In this document: positions 1-11,600 of the stretch, in pieces
Layout of the letters: each line of letters begins with the position of its first letter
Position numbering within the stretch: the stretch's first letter is position 1
DNA from: Escarpia spicata
Lineage: Eukaryota > Annelida > Polychaeta > Sabellida > Siboglinidae
DNA length: 64,000 bases
Direction of reading: 5' to 3'
Assembly: GCA_963995525.1 (NCBI GenBank)
Contig: OZ023208.1
Location: 19,487,699 to 19,551,698, forward strand
Notes under the pieces: generated by a model
Databases searched by the model: none
What the model saw: the letters and a program-made list of their open reading frames with translations, nothing else
Told to the model about the DNA's origin: nothing
Program-made: the position numbers and the translations under genes

Positions 1-255
1 TGCTCCTTCCAGTTGAGCACATTAGCATGATAAAATCCTTTTGTCAATTATCTGCAGCGTGTCTTTGCTTATCCATGGTTGTTTCTGCCTCCTCTTTTTA
101 GTGATGTGTTTGTCAGCTGATCCCATAATGATGTTCCTAATTTCTACTGCCAACTCCTCTGGTTCCTTCTCGTCAGCCACTGTCTGTAATACTCCGAAAC
201 GATTCATATCCTCTACTCGGTATCCTTCTTTGATATCACTGATGTCATACCTCAC
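1..255 (-). mobile_element. LINE ORF2 fragment (RTE-like)
   Basis: The minus strand is open from 255 to 22 and ends in a KQPWISKDTLQIIDKR-like stretch. This is the linker found between the endonuclease and reverse transcriptase in RTE/BovB-type LINE ORF2 proteins (a Trp-Ile/Met...Leu...Arg pattern). No endonuclease or RT core is visible here and the piece runs into the window edge, so it is probably a truncated copy. Family assignment rests on this one motif. Confidence 0.45.
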
Positions 256-847
256 TATCTATGCAGAGATTATGTAATGTTATTTAAAGTTATTTTACTA
301 CAGTTATATATGGTGATTTTTTGTCATAATATTATTAATCACGAATTTAGTTCATATTTAAACTTTATAAAGAAAATACCATTAAACACTGTGCAAAATT
401 TAAGAGAAATTGATTATGTGTAACTAAGGTAACTTGAAGAAACATGTGTAAACATGTACATGAACTTCAACTGCGTTTTTCTCAATTTGAACATTTCTAC
501 CCCAGTCATGTTCATTGTGGCATAACTTTGGCTGTGAGTGAGCTAGGTCCTACTCTTTTGACATGTGACTCATTTTGTCAAGACTCGACACATATATTGT
601 TTTTATACATATATAATGCTTGTTAATTAATAAAGTATACAATAAATACAAAATGAACATGGACCGTGCAGACAAAAACATGACATCTGTACGAAAGCAA
701 ATTTGCTTGGGAAATAGGTTTTTGGGGGACAAGCCTCTGGGATATTTCAAAAGCTTTCATTTGATCTTTTCTGCTATGGGTATAGCTACTTTGGTGATGA
801 AATTCTACCTAATTATGCACATTTGTATGAAGTAAATATTTTGCTAC
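256..847. other. Non-coding, no recognised feature
   Basis: AT-rich sequence with only short chance reading frames. I see no splice-bounded exon, RNA gene or clear repeat here. Confidence 0.5.
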
Positions 848-925
848 CTTGTTGCCAACGGCTCCAGGTATGAATTCTGGATCATCACGAGACTGAAGCT
901 CTAGCGCAGTGCAAGCAACCAGTGT
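848..925 (-). CDS. Isolated coding-looking exon of an unidentified gene
   Basis: On the minus strand an acceptor (pyrimidine stretch ending tttttag) precedes 78 nt that are fully open in phase 0, followed by a donor AAG|GTAGCA. The 26 codons read TLVACTALELQSRDDPEFIP and then GAVGNK, which looks like real protein rather than chance sequence. The frame does not fit the pseudokinase gene: that gene leaves phase 1 at its last internal exon, and phase-1 entry here meets a stop. It may therefore be an exon of a neighbouring gene continuing off the left edge, or an alternative exon. Function unknown. Confidence 0.35.
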
Positions 926-1456
926 CTAAAAACAGTGAAATTAACAACACATTTACACAGAGCTACAACACAACATTAGATATGTGGCAATAATAACATT
1001 CTGACGTTTCTTTATTACCACCCCAATAACCTGGATGAGAATTATTGAAGGGGAAATATTTACAAGCAAATGTGTGCTAATTGATTGGTTACTTCTGCTG
1101 AGTTTTATAGAGAAATAAAAACACCCAGTTGCTGTTTATCTCACGCATTCGACAACAATAAGAAAGAAAACTGAAGGGATAATCTATGGAATAAACAGAG
1201 TGTGAATATAGTGGCAGCCCATGTCACATGGATTTATTTAAAAGTGTTCTTCACTGAGCATGCATGCAGACAAGTATGCTCGGGCTGCATATTTAATCAC
1301 CCACGTGGCAACAATCTCAAGATGATTTGTAAACACAGTTATTTATTGGCTTTTTTGCACATATAAGACAACAATTATGCATAAAATGCAAGAAATAAGT
1401 GGCAGAGAATGTACTTATGGGAGAATATTATGTTTTTATACAGTACATCCTGAATG
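926..1456. other. Non-coding, no recognised feature
   Basis: AT-rich intergenic or intronic sequence. Nothing supportable was found. Confidence 0.45.
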
Positions 1457-2055
1457 CAGGGTCCGTACACAACGACAGATACCAAATTCAAGGCTATCTC
1501 AAGGCTAGTGAAAAGAATATTCAAGGCTATTTAACCGAGAATGAACTGGCACCAGACTACTGACTGCGACCTACAGCTGGTTAACAAAACATCAAAATGC
1601 TAACAAATAACATCTGGGTGGAATGCTTTGGCAGCCTCGCGCCTCTATACATGCATAAGCTGCTAAATCAAAGTATTTAACCCCCATACCTATAAAAAGT
1701 GATTGGTCAAGGAAGATCAGTTTCAAAGAACAGGAATACCTGCATCATAAAAGGGGTCCTTGGGCAACTGTTGTGCAATATAAGGAGATAAGCTGATGGG
1801 CAGCAGAAGGGCCAGAGGGAGGGGGTATTGATGAATAAAGGCTACCAGAGTCAGTAGGCAACTGTAGCCCACAGCAGTGCCATGGATTATGCAAAATAAG
1901 CAGATAAAGCTTTTTATCAGTGAACAAAGGCCAGAGGCAGAGCATAATCAAGGCTTTTCAAGGCTGACAGCCACATTTCAAGGAGATCAAGGCCTTGAAA
2001 TGGGATTGGTGTAATTCGAGGTTTTCAAGGATTTCAAGGCCCCGTACGGACCCTG
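1457..2055. mobile_element. hAT-like non-autonomous DNA element (MITE)
   Basis: The element has 12-bp perfect terminal inverted repeats, CAGGGTCCGTAC at 1457-1468 and its reverse complement at 2044-2055. It is flanked by the direct repeat TGAATG at 1451-1456 and 2056-2061. Ends starting CAGGG are typical of hAT elements, whose usual target duplication is 8 bp; only 6 bp match here. The interior is non-coding and carries recurrent CAAGGC / TTCAAGG words near both ends, consistent with subterminal repeats. Confidence 0.6.
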
Positions 2056-2154
2056 TGAATGTATTATTACCTTACAAAGAATCTTGTAAAATTGTCAGTA
2101 ATTCACAAAACGCTGACATCACATGGGTAAATCAACTTCTTTTGTATTATATCT

Positions 2155-2385
2155 AAATCTTCAAAAATCAAGCTCAGAGGCACATCAAAACAAAAGGGTA
2201 TCAAAATGAATAAGCCATATTAAAGTTTTCTACAGATGGATGGATATGCCAGGATGCTAAAGTGGGCAAACGAGGATATAAAGGTAAGTTTTTAAATGCC
2301 AGCGGAATTGTGTAACACTTTCAACACTAAGGGGTCGCAAATTTTAATGAGTCAGTACTGCAACAGAAAAAACGCTAGTTCCAAT
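2155..2385 (+). repeat. Dispersed repeat, copy A
   Basis: Shares an ordered series of blocks with 31148-31345 (same strand) and 39536-39770 (opposite strand): a block with AGAGGCACATCAAAACAAA, then CAGATGGATGGATATGCCA, then GGAATTGTGTAACA with TTTCAAC, then a CTGCAACAGA block. No family recognised; no long reading frame. Copy A carries an extra insertion of about 40 bp between the second and third blocks. Confidence 0.5.
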
Positions 2386-2597
2386 GTTGGTATTGACTCT
2401 AGGAACAAATGCTAAACCAGAAGTAGACGATGGTCGCTGGATAGGAGTTCTTACAGGAGTAACCCATCGATGTAGATATGGTGGTGGCACATGACGCAAC
2501 CAAATTATTCTAGGAAATCTGTTAATAATTAGAAATCCCCCGTCCTACATCATGGTGTATAACTGGGTGAATGGCAGCCCAACCGGCACTGAAGATA

Positions 2598-2671
2598 TTA
2601 ATTGCTCACAAGGCGTCCCGTACACAGATCATTGTATGTGGCTTCAGCATCGTCTTGTCTGGTCCACATGT
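2598..2671 (-). CDS. Terminal exon of the TIR-pseudokinase gene
   Basis: The acceptor has a good pyrimidine tract (ttatcctcttttgcag). The exon enters with two bases, which matches phase 1 left by exon 7919-7748. It encodes MWTRQDDAEATYNDLCTGRL, then VSN and TAA. The intron to the previous exon is about 5 kb, so this link is less certain than the others; it rests on phase, acceptor quality and an in-frame stop. Confidence 0.5.
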
Positions 2672-5600
2672 CTGCAAAAGAGGATAACATTTCTCTCATC
2701 ATGTACCATGTAAAAATTTATATATTTCTCTTATGGACCTCTTCAAAATTTACATTGATCCAACTTTGAGATGCAACATTTTTCCCTTCCATCTAGCATT
2801 TTTGTGTGCATAAAAATGCATTCCAGGGACTTAGTTTATTTATTATTGTTAACGAAAGAAACATACAACGTAACATGACACTCCAGTTTGGGCTGACGGT
2901 GTATACATTTGCATGACTGGTCCCCAAACAGCAAACTCTGAAAATGTATTTTGGTGCAAGAACTGCACGTTTACTAAGGTAGGATGTCAAAATGTTCATA
3001 CACATGTACAAAGGTTAATTAGCCGATATATAACGGGAATAATATACAGTACTATTTGATATAATTCGAGTGTTATCAATACTCGTGATTCACTGACTGT
3101 TATTTGGCATATAACACGTGTGACATCAACAAACCATGTATTATTGCCTTAATATGTAATTATATATAATAATATATATATACATTTATAACATTATGCC
3201 ATTTAAACATTGTTTGACAGTGTTTATATATATATCTATATAATTATATAAAATATATATATGTATAGTATATATATATTATATATAGGATAAAGAAAGA
3301 CTGTCAAACAATTATTAAATAGCCTAATATTAAAAGCAAAAGATAACATTCCTAATAAACCTTCCAAGCATGTTACTTCTTCTTCTCCCAGTAATCCACT
3401 ACCATCATTATTGACGACTTCGTGGATGGTGTGGTGTTTGTTGCGTGCGCCAGGTGTGCAGTGCTGGTTCTGTCTGTTTATAAAAGCATGTGCAAGTGCA
3501 AGTTAAAAACAAACAGTGGTGACTCTTAGTTACTCTTTGCTTGTGGCAGTGACGGCATGGCACTGCTTGGAAGCATCTAGAGAGGGAGATTGAACCGATT
3601 GGGCGGTTAGGTTGTTCCAGAGTATTATTATGGTTATAAAAAAGGAATGTTGGAAAGCCTGTGTTCGGGAACGTTGAACCATTAATTGCAATGGATGCCC
3701 TCTGCCCCCCTCAGCTAAGAGTTCTGTGGCGCAGTGGGTACATGCTGATTTTGTGTACATTTATTGTATAGGCTGTTTTGAATCATGTTGAGCCTCGCCA
3801 TACATCTGCGCTGTTCCAGGGACTGCCATTGCAATTGGTGGAGCATGGAGGTTGGGCTGCTGCGGCGCGCCAGTCACCATAAATGTACCTGGCAGTATGC
3901 CTCTGTACCATCTCCAGTTTGTCAATGTTTCGCTTGGTGGAAAGGTCCCAAACGGAAGAAGCATACTCTATTGTTGGTCTGACGTATGTTTGATAACAGT
4001 ATGATTTGACTGGTCTGGGGCTGGTGTTGCATTTGGAATGCAAGGGTGCTATTGGCTTTCTTAGTGAAGGTGTCCACGTCCAATCTAATTCTTGTAAATA
4101 CATGTTCAGTATATATCCTGCTGCACAATGACCTCAGCATTTGTTAAAATGTTGTTTTTATTTTTTACAATTTGTTGTAAAGTGCAGAAAAAACTTGTTT
4201 TTTGGCAACAAATGTAGAGTATACTGAATGCAACATTCAAAACCTTATTTAGATAGCATAATTACTCCCAGAGATATCCTCTTTCCAGATGCATAATTGT
4301 AAAAAAAAAATTTTGAGAAAATGGCTCAATTTGCTTAATTGGTATCGGCATGTTTGGGCATCCCGATGATGATGCATGCCGTCTTTCTTGCCAAATAAGG
4401 CGATGCTCGGCATAAACTAGCTTGCATATATTACTGTATACGCCCAATATGGAAAAAAGGGCGGACCTAAGACCAAGATTAGCAGACAGACGACGTGTTG
4501 TCGTTTACTGTGGTACCAAACAAGATGGCGAACGATGTATGGACGGACACGTTGTCAGGGCTTGAAGTTTGACTATTTTCAAATGTATTGCCGTCGTTTG
4601 GCCACAAGTTGGATTTTAAATTATGACAGGTACACTTTATTAACGAATAAACGTTGTTTAGACACGTTTTTGTGATAAAAGTGAACTTTATTCATAGTTA
4701 ACATACAAAACACAAAGGATATGACACCATCTCATTTTCACAAATTTTATGAAAAATCACGATTTTAGTACCCATGTCAGGCCTTAAAATAGACTACGGA
4801 CCAACAGGCGTCAACTGAACGATAATATGGTACCAATGACGTAAGATCTAAAATAATAACCTGGCACTCAGCAGCTGAATACGCAAATGAGTTCACAAAC
4901 GCTGTGCTAGAGTTGACTAAAGATTTAAAACTATAATAAATACACTCACAATTGGCTTAACTTCTCGTCTATAAAGCAATATCAAAATACCAATTAAGAA
5001 CGCACATTTACCGTGCCGAACAATATTGCGATTCACCATTTCATATGCGGTTGATGAATTCATATTTTGGTGGACCAGTAGCTTTGCGTTCATCGCAGCG
5101 AAAAAGCTAATATTTGTGACGCAATATTGGCATATTGATCTACCCTACTAGGCTGCATTAAAACGTTTTATCCCATTCTTGTCCCATTTGTAAGCAAGGC
5201 GTATTTGTGAATTTCAATTGCACTTTGCAAGCCGCCCGGTGCCGAAGCCAGGCGAACCCGCAGAAGGTGAAGGCGTCAATCCGTGGAAGCCATGACTCGC
5301 AGAAGGGAAACGATTTGCTTGATGAAGCGAACAAAGACGAAGATAACTTCATACAAACCAAGTGACAGTAATTACATAAGTATAGTTTGCCATAGCGCTC
5401 ATTTCCCCTTGCCGGCAGAAATTCGGGGTCCACGACCGACCACGTTATAACCGAACCCGCGTTATGAGGGGCGACTGTATATAGAGCAATTTTTAGCATA
5501 ACTAATAGATCCTGTACGTCACGGTTTGCTTACTTCACAATCAAAATTATGCTCATGACCTCCGTCAAGTTTTACTTTTGCCAATAATGTCGATAACAGT

Positions 5601-8600
5601 CATACATGTGAATTACATTACTAGGGCAACATGACATCTCCTAGATCAAAAATTCATGCAAACACAGTTGTTGCTTTAAAAACATTGTTTCGTAGTGTCA
5701 TGAAGAAAAACGTTTGCGGCCAGAATTTCAACAAAGTGTATAACGGAATGTGCGAATGCTCCATGTTTCTGGTATCCATTTTTACATGGCTCGACAGAAT
5801 TTTGCTAGGCAATAAGACTCGTGATGGATATAGGTCAATTGAGATCACAAACACAACATCGCAAAACTTACAGACTACCATGTATAGTGGGAAAAGCTGG
5901 AATATTTTTAGTTTTAAGGTGGCTGAGGCAGCTTTTGTTTGCTTGTTTTGAAGTGAGTTCAGGTAGTCTGAAATAGGAGTTATAATTGAAAGCCTATATA
6001 ATATTAGATTAACAACATTTTGATTTTTACATTTATTTGGTGATGTTGACGGCTCAATTAATTTTGCTTGTGTAACACGGTAGTGCAGTGTTCAGAGCAT
6101 CGGACTCTCAATCGAGAGATTCCGGTTCAAATCCTTTTGGCCTTGCTGCCATTTTGAACTTTGTGCAAGTTTATTCACTATACTTTGCCCCACTTACTTA
6201 GCTGTATGAATGAGGACATAGTTATACACATTTGGGGATATTTGTATATGAAAATGGTCATTGTGCAATAACTGAAGCATGGCTGAATGCTTCCCAGAAA
6301 AGTTGAGATGGTGTTTGACTGAGCAGGTCAGCCAGGGAGTAAAGTGTAAAGCATTTTGAGTTGTCCTATAAGCACTGGGTACTGCACTATACTTACGAAC
6401 TTACCTGTACCTTTTTAGTTATCTAAATGTCATGTGAATTAGTGCTTACTATAGTACTACAAGAGTTCTGCACAGACAAATGATTGCTTTGTTAAAAGTG
6501 GGTTACTGAAGCGGGTTACAACTGTTTACCTTCATGTATCACAATATGCATCATATCCAACAGGGGACACTGTCAAACAAAATACTTTGTGTACATCAAA
6601 ATGAAAAGACAGAAACTGTCTAACCAGATGGCCATCCAAACTATAAAAAACAGATGACAACGGTCTAGGATTTCACAAAGGGGTGGCTGGCCAAGAGGGA
6701 CATGCTAAGTCACACATTAGTCTACCATGCTAGTGTAGTGGCACAATCGGTTATATAGAGGAATCATTAAAAGAAAACATTTCCAAAGAGGGACCATGGC
6801 CCAGCAGCCCCCTAAATATGCCACTGTGTGGCAAGTAGACAAAGAAGACAAATGATTCTACATTCTGGAATCATTTCCTCTGTATTCTTTCTAGTGTGTC
6901 TCGTTACGATAATGGCCTCCACACTCCATGTCTGTTTCTTACAAAGAGGGGGAGGGTGGGGGGAGGCAGAGTGCGAGGGCTGGGGGAGTGGGAGGAAAGA
7001 GGGGACAGGAGAGGTGTGAGAGAAAGAAAGAGAGACTTGTACCAGAAATAGACAACTATAAAAACAAACTTTACACTTTTTTCCAATCCAATTGTTTTAT
7101 TCTGAAATGTATATTAACACTGACACCTGTGGAAAAGACACTGACCATTTCAGGTGAGTCGGGCTGACCTTTCAACATCCTTTTCAAAGCCAACATGTTC
7201 ACTGGTTCTGAAATAAAGAAGAAAGTCCTTTTGGTAGGAGTCATTATATTGCATCTACCATATACATGTATGTGTGTGCATGTGCGCGGGAGTGTGTTTA
7301 TCTGTCTGTGTGTCCGTAGATGGTCATGTCAGCCAGTAGTTCTGGACGAAACCTTGCACCATGATCTGAGGGAATATAACGATGGACATGGGGTGGTCAC
7401 TTGGCGACAAACAACAGAAGAACTGAAGACTGCTGGGCTGACCTGGGGCACAGCAGCAAGGCGAGTCCAAGACAGACGGGTCTGGCGAGATCTTGTGCAA
7501 GTCTTATGTGCCACACAGCATGAGTGAGTGAGTGAGTGAGTGAGTGAGTGAGTGAGTGAGTGAGTGAGTGAGTGAGTGAGTGAGTGAGTGAGTGAGTGAG
7601 TGAGTGAGTGAGTGAGTGAGTGAGTGAGTGAGTAATGGGGTGGTCAGATCTGATAAAATAATTATGATAAGGACATCAAGCAAGAACAATAAAATACACT
7701 AACACAATTATGAATCGCTACGGGTAATGCTTGGATAAGCATGTTACCTGGCTGCTGTGTTCTTTTCAACATGTCATCTCGTAACATCTTGAAGTCGTCG
7801 AGCAGTTGTTCAATAGTTGGTCGCTTCTCTGGTGCGGACAGGAATGATGACAGCAAGGCTGTGTACATGAGGTCAGGCTCTCCTGGCTTTCTCTCGGGAT
7901 AGATTCTGTACTTCAGGATCTGCCGTAACAAACAAACGTACAAGGTAACAATTATGTTAATACAAGTACAGGCATAAGTCAACCCTACCTCCCCATGGCA
8001 CAGGCTGGCAAACAGTTGCCAGGAGGATTCAGGATAATGAGGCTCCTGCACACTAGGAGAGGAGATGGATGCCACCTAGTCTGTAAACCCATCGAAATGT
8101 GCAAACAAGAACCCTCCTTACCGAATAAAGGCAGCATTTGAGAGATGGTCCGAGTACTGTGAAGAACTCTACAACTACGAATAGAGCACAGATGGTAACA
8201 TTCTCAGAACACCACCTCAAAATTAAAATGCTGATACATCCATTCTCTGTAGAGAATAAGACGCAGTTGGTCCAAATGCTAGACATAAAAATCTCCTCCC
8301 GTTGATAATATACCAGCTGAATGGATCAAACATGGCGGGAGGCAATAACAGATGCATTCACGATCACATGCATAGAAGATTTGGGAGACCAAGACTTGGT
8401 CAGAGGATTGGACAAAATTGCTCGGAATAACGATACCAATGAAAGGAAACTTATGCTGATTTAAGTTATACTTGCAGTCTTGACAGGAATCTGCAACTCC
8501 CATTACGGTCACCTCAGTATTACAGCCACCTCAGCATTACAACCACCTCGGTATTACAGCCACCTCGGTATTACAGTCACCTCTGCATTACAGCCACCTC

Positions 8601-11600
8601 TACATTACAGCCACCTCTGCATTACAGCCACCTCAGTATTACAGCCACTTCAGTATTACAGCCACCTCACAATTATAGTCACCCTAGAACACATTCATAA
8701 AATAATAGTAATAGTAAAGAAATTAGTCCTTGTAATATGGTAACCTTGCTATTCAAGTATGAGGAAGAACACAGTTTATAATAAATACATATTAAATGCA
8801 ATAATACGTTTACTCATAGCCTTTTATTTGTAAACATTACTTTTCGGCAAGTAAAGGCAATACAAACTGTCTACAATTCTTCATACCTGATAACCTTTCT
8901 TATCAGGAGGCATCACGCCCATTTCCTGGTAGGAGAATATGCCATGCGATAGGATTTCATGTACTGTTTGGCTGGCCGAGTACACTTCTGTTTTCAGAGT
9001 GTATTCATGCTTCAGTTGTGACTCTGGTGCAAGCCACGCTATTGGCATGGCCTCTTGTTCATTGTCTAAACACAGACACAAAATAAACACATAAGGGATC
9101 ATCTCAGAACATCGATGTCCGATATCAAATGTAACTGGTGTCGGACATCAATGTTTATAGTTTTGGACTTTTCACACCCTCTCACTTTGTCCACATATTT
9201 GGAGAAAATGTTCGCATTATTTTGTTGCTTGTTTTACGCCATTAAGGTGTTTTATTACTTTTTATGTGATGCCATCTGGCGGATAGCATTCAGAATTCCA
9301 GTAAGTGAGGATGTCATGTGATACACGCATAAAAATGGTGACATCAAAGAAAACCCTACACTTTTTGGCTCACCAAAAGTAACATATATGTCTTCAAGAA
9401 TAATAAATTTTTATCTTATTTTTATTGAAAGTTAATGCACATAGGTAAATGATAGTGAATCAACAAAGATTTATTGATAATGTTACAATATTGATATTAT
9501 CGTATCAATGTCTACAAACATTCATCTGAGGCGGGTGGGGGTTGAGGCCAGATGAAGGTAGTTACGTTTGATATCAGACATCAACGTTCTGAGATGATCC
9601 ATAAGGAAACTGTGCAAGATTAATTACAAATGGTGATATTAACAGGAAGAAATAGCAAACAATTATACTAACATGTCATATGGTTGTAAAATCACAAAGA
9701 TATGCATAATTAGTAAGTAACTTAATAAGTATTTAGTATTATATAATGAAGGCTAGTATTAGAGTAAATATCTTTAGTTAAAATATTTGCGTTTTTCAAA
9801 AACTTTAGTTGGAATAAGTAAAATGTCCACAACTTACCATTACCAGTAGGAAAAAGAAGCAAATTTATGTTCCTAGAATGGATAGATGATCTGGTTTCTT
9901 GGTTATTATTATTTGACATATTTACCTCTCAAGAATCATGGTTTTTTGCTTACATTTGTGTCACATGACCTGTATCATGTGACACGAGCTGAAGTAGAAC
10001 TGGTAGGAGCTCCTGGCCAACAGCTTTGACACATGTATACATCTGAAGGACGATCGATAAACCAAGGTAAGTGTATCTGAAGGCAACACTCACAGACCAG
10101 TATTTGAACTGGAACTCTCACCAAATGATCAGTAGGGAGGATACTCTTACAAAGCGCTGCAACAAAAAGTCTAGTAACAGAAGAAGAGGACAAGACTAAA
10201 GAGGTGGATCATGTCGAGAAAGTGCTGAAAGCTAACGGTTACAAACCTTGGATGTTTAACATAACTCAACCAAGAAGAAAGAAGGAGATCAACATGACAG
10301 AAACCAACAGAAGACAATACGTCACAGGTCTACCCTATATCAGTAAGCTGTCCAAGCAAGGATTATGACATATGAGTGTACCACAAGCCTACCAACACCC
10401 TGAGGTCCTTGCCGGTACACCCAAAAGGCAGAACAGCAGAGTATGGAGTGGTACACGACATCCAATGCCCAGAATGTGATCAACACTACATGAGAAACAG
10501 TGAGGACATTGGCACAAGAATTAAAGAACACTTATCTTGTCACCAACCTCTTCAGCTCTGAGGGAACACAAACTGAACACGAGCCACCAGTGTTTAATGG
10601 ATGTCAAAATCCTAGACCACAAGGAGAACTGGCATAGGAAGAAGATATAGGAGGCAATAAACATACATAGAGGGAAGTCTTCACTGAACAGGAGTTCGCA
10701 CCAGCCCTCCTCCAGCTCATGTGACACAATCATTATTTCAGTCTGCTGAAGAAGGCTGCAGCCAAAATATACAGAACAAAAAGTTTCTTGAGAGGTAAAT
10801 ATGTCAAACAAATCTGTGTTGTCATTATAACTTTTTTGTTATAACTGTAATTGCAAAATTGTATGACAATCCATTGAATAGTTTTCAATTAACCACCTTG
10901 GAAGAAATTAAACAATTTAGATAAATGCCTACCAAAATAATGCATGCATAACATTGCAAAGATAATAATTATTAAAAATAATTATTAGATATGCAATTTT
11001 ATTATCAAAACAATATAGGAAAATGTCTACCAAAATAATGTCTTTGGCAAAGATAATTATTAATAATTATTACTAGATATGTTATTTTGTTATCAAACTT
11101 AATTGTACAGTATGACATACCATAATATGTGAGAGTCTGACCATCGTTTTTAGTCACAATACGCGCATGTTTGATGTTAGCGAGTTTTGCCACCACTTGG
11201 CCATGGTGTCTAGTCAGGAAGAACGCATGGGCATAGATGTGTCGGACGAGAACATTGTGTTGGTTGCAGAAGCTGACGGCATTGAGAACATCTATAGCCA
11301 GGCCAACTCGTTCCGCCAGAGGAACCTCGATGCCACAGTTGACACACTTCACAAGGTACTGCGACACACTCATGTCAAGCTCGTTGCATGAGAACAGATA
11401 GTAGGTCAGTCTGGGGTTGACATCTTTGGAGTATGCAAGTAACTTGATGATGTTGTTACAGTTTGATTTCTGCTGTAAGTGTTCGAGTAGTTTGATGTCA
11501 TGTTTCACTGTGCATCCTTCCCTCATCTCTCCTAACTGCCATTCTTCTATTGAGCGCGGTGGACTTGGTAACTTGCAGTACACTCTTTGCTTCTTGTTGA

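Noticed and set aside
6081..6140. tRNA gene
   Set aside because: A and B boxes are present but the cloverleaf is imperfect and the sequence continues into a repeated SINE body.
7504..7689. Minus-strand ORF of (SLTH)n
   Set aside because: Translation of the (GAGT)n microsatellite.
9115..9321. 68-codon ORF inside the 503-bp MITE
   Set aside because: No transposase or other motif; chance frame in a non-coding element.
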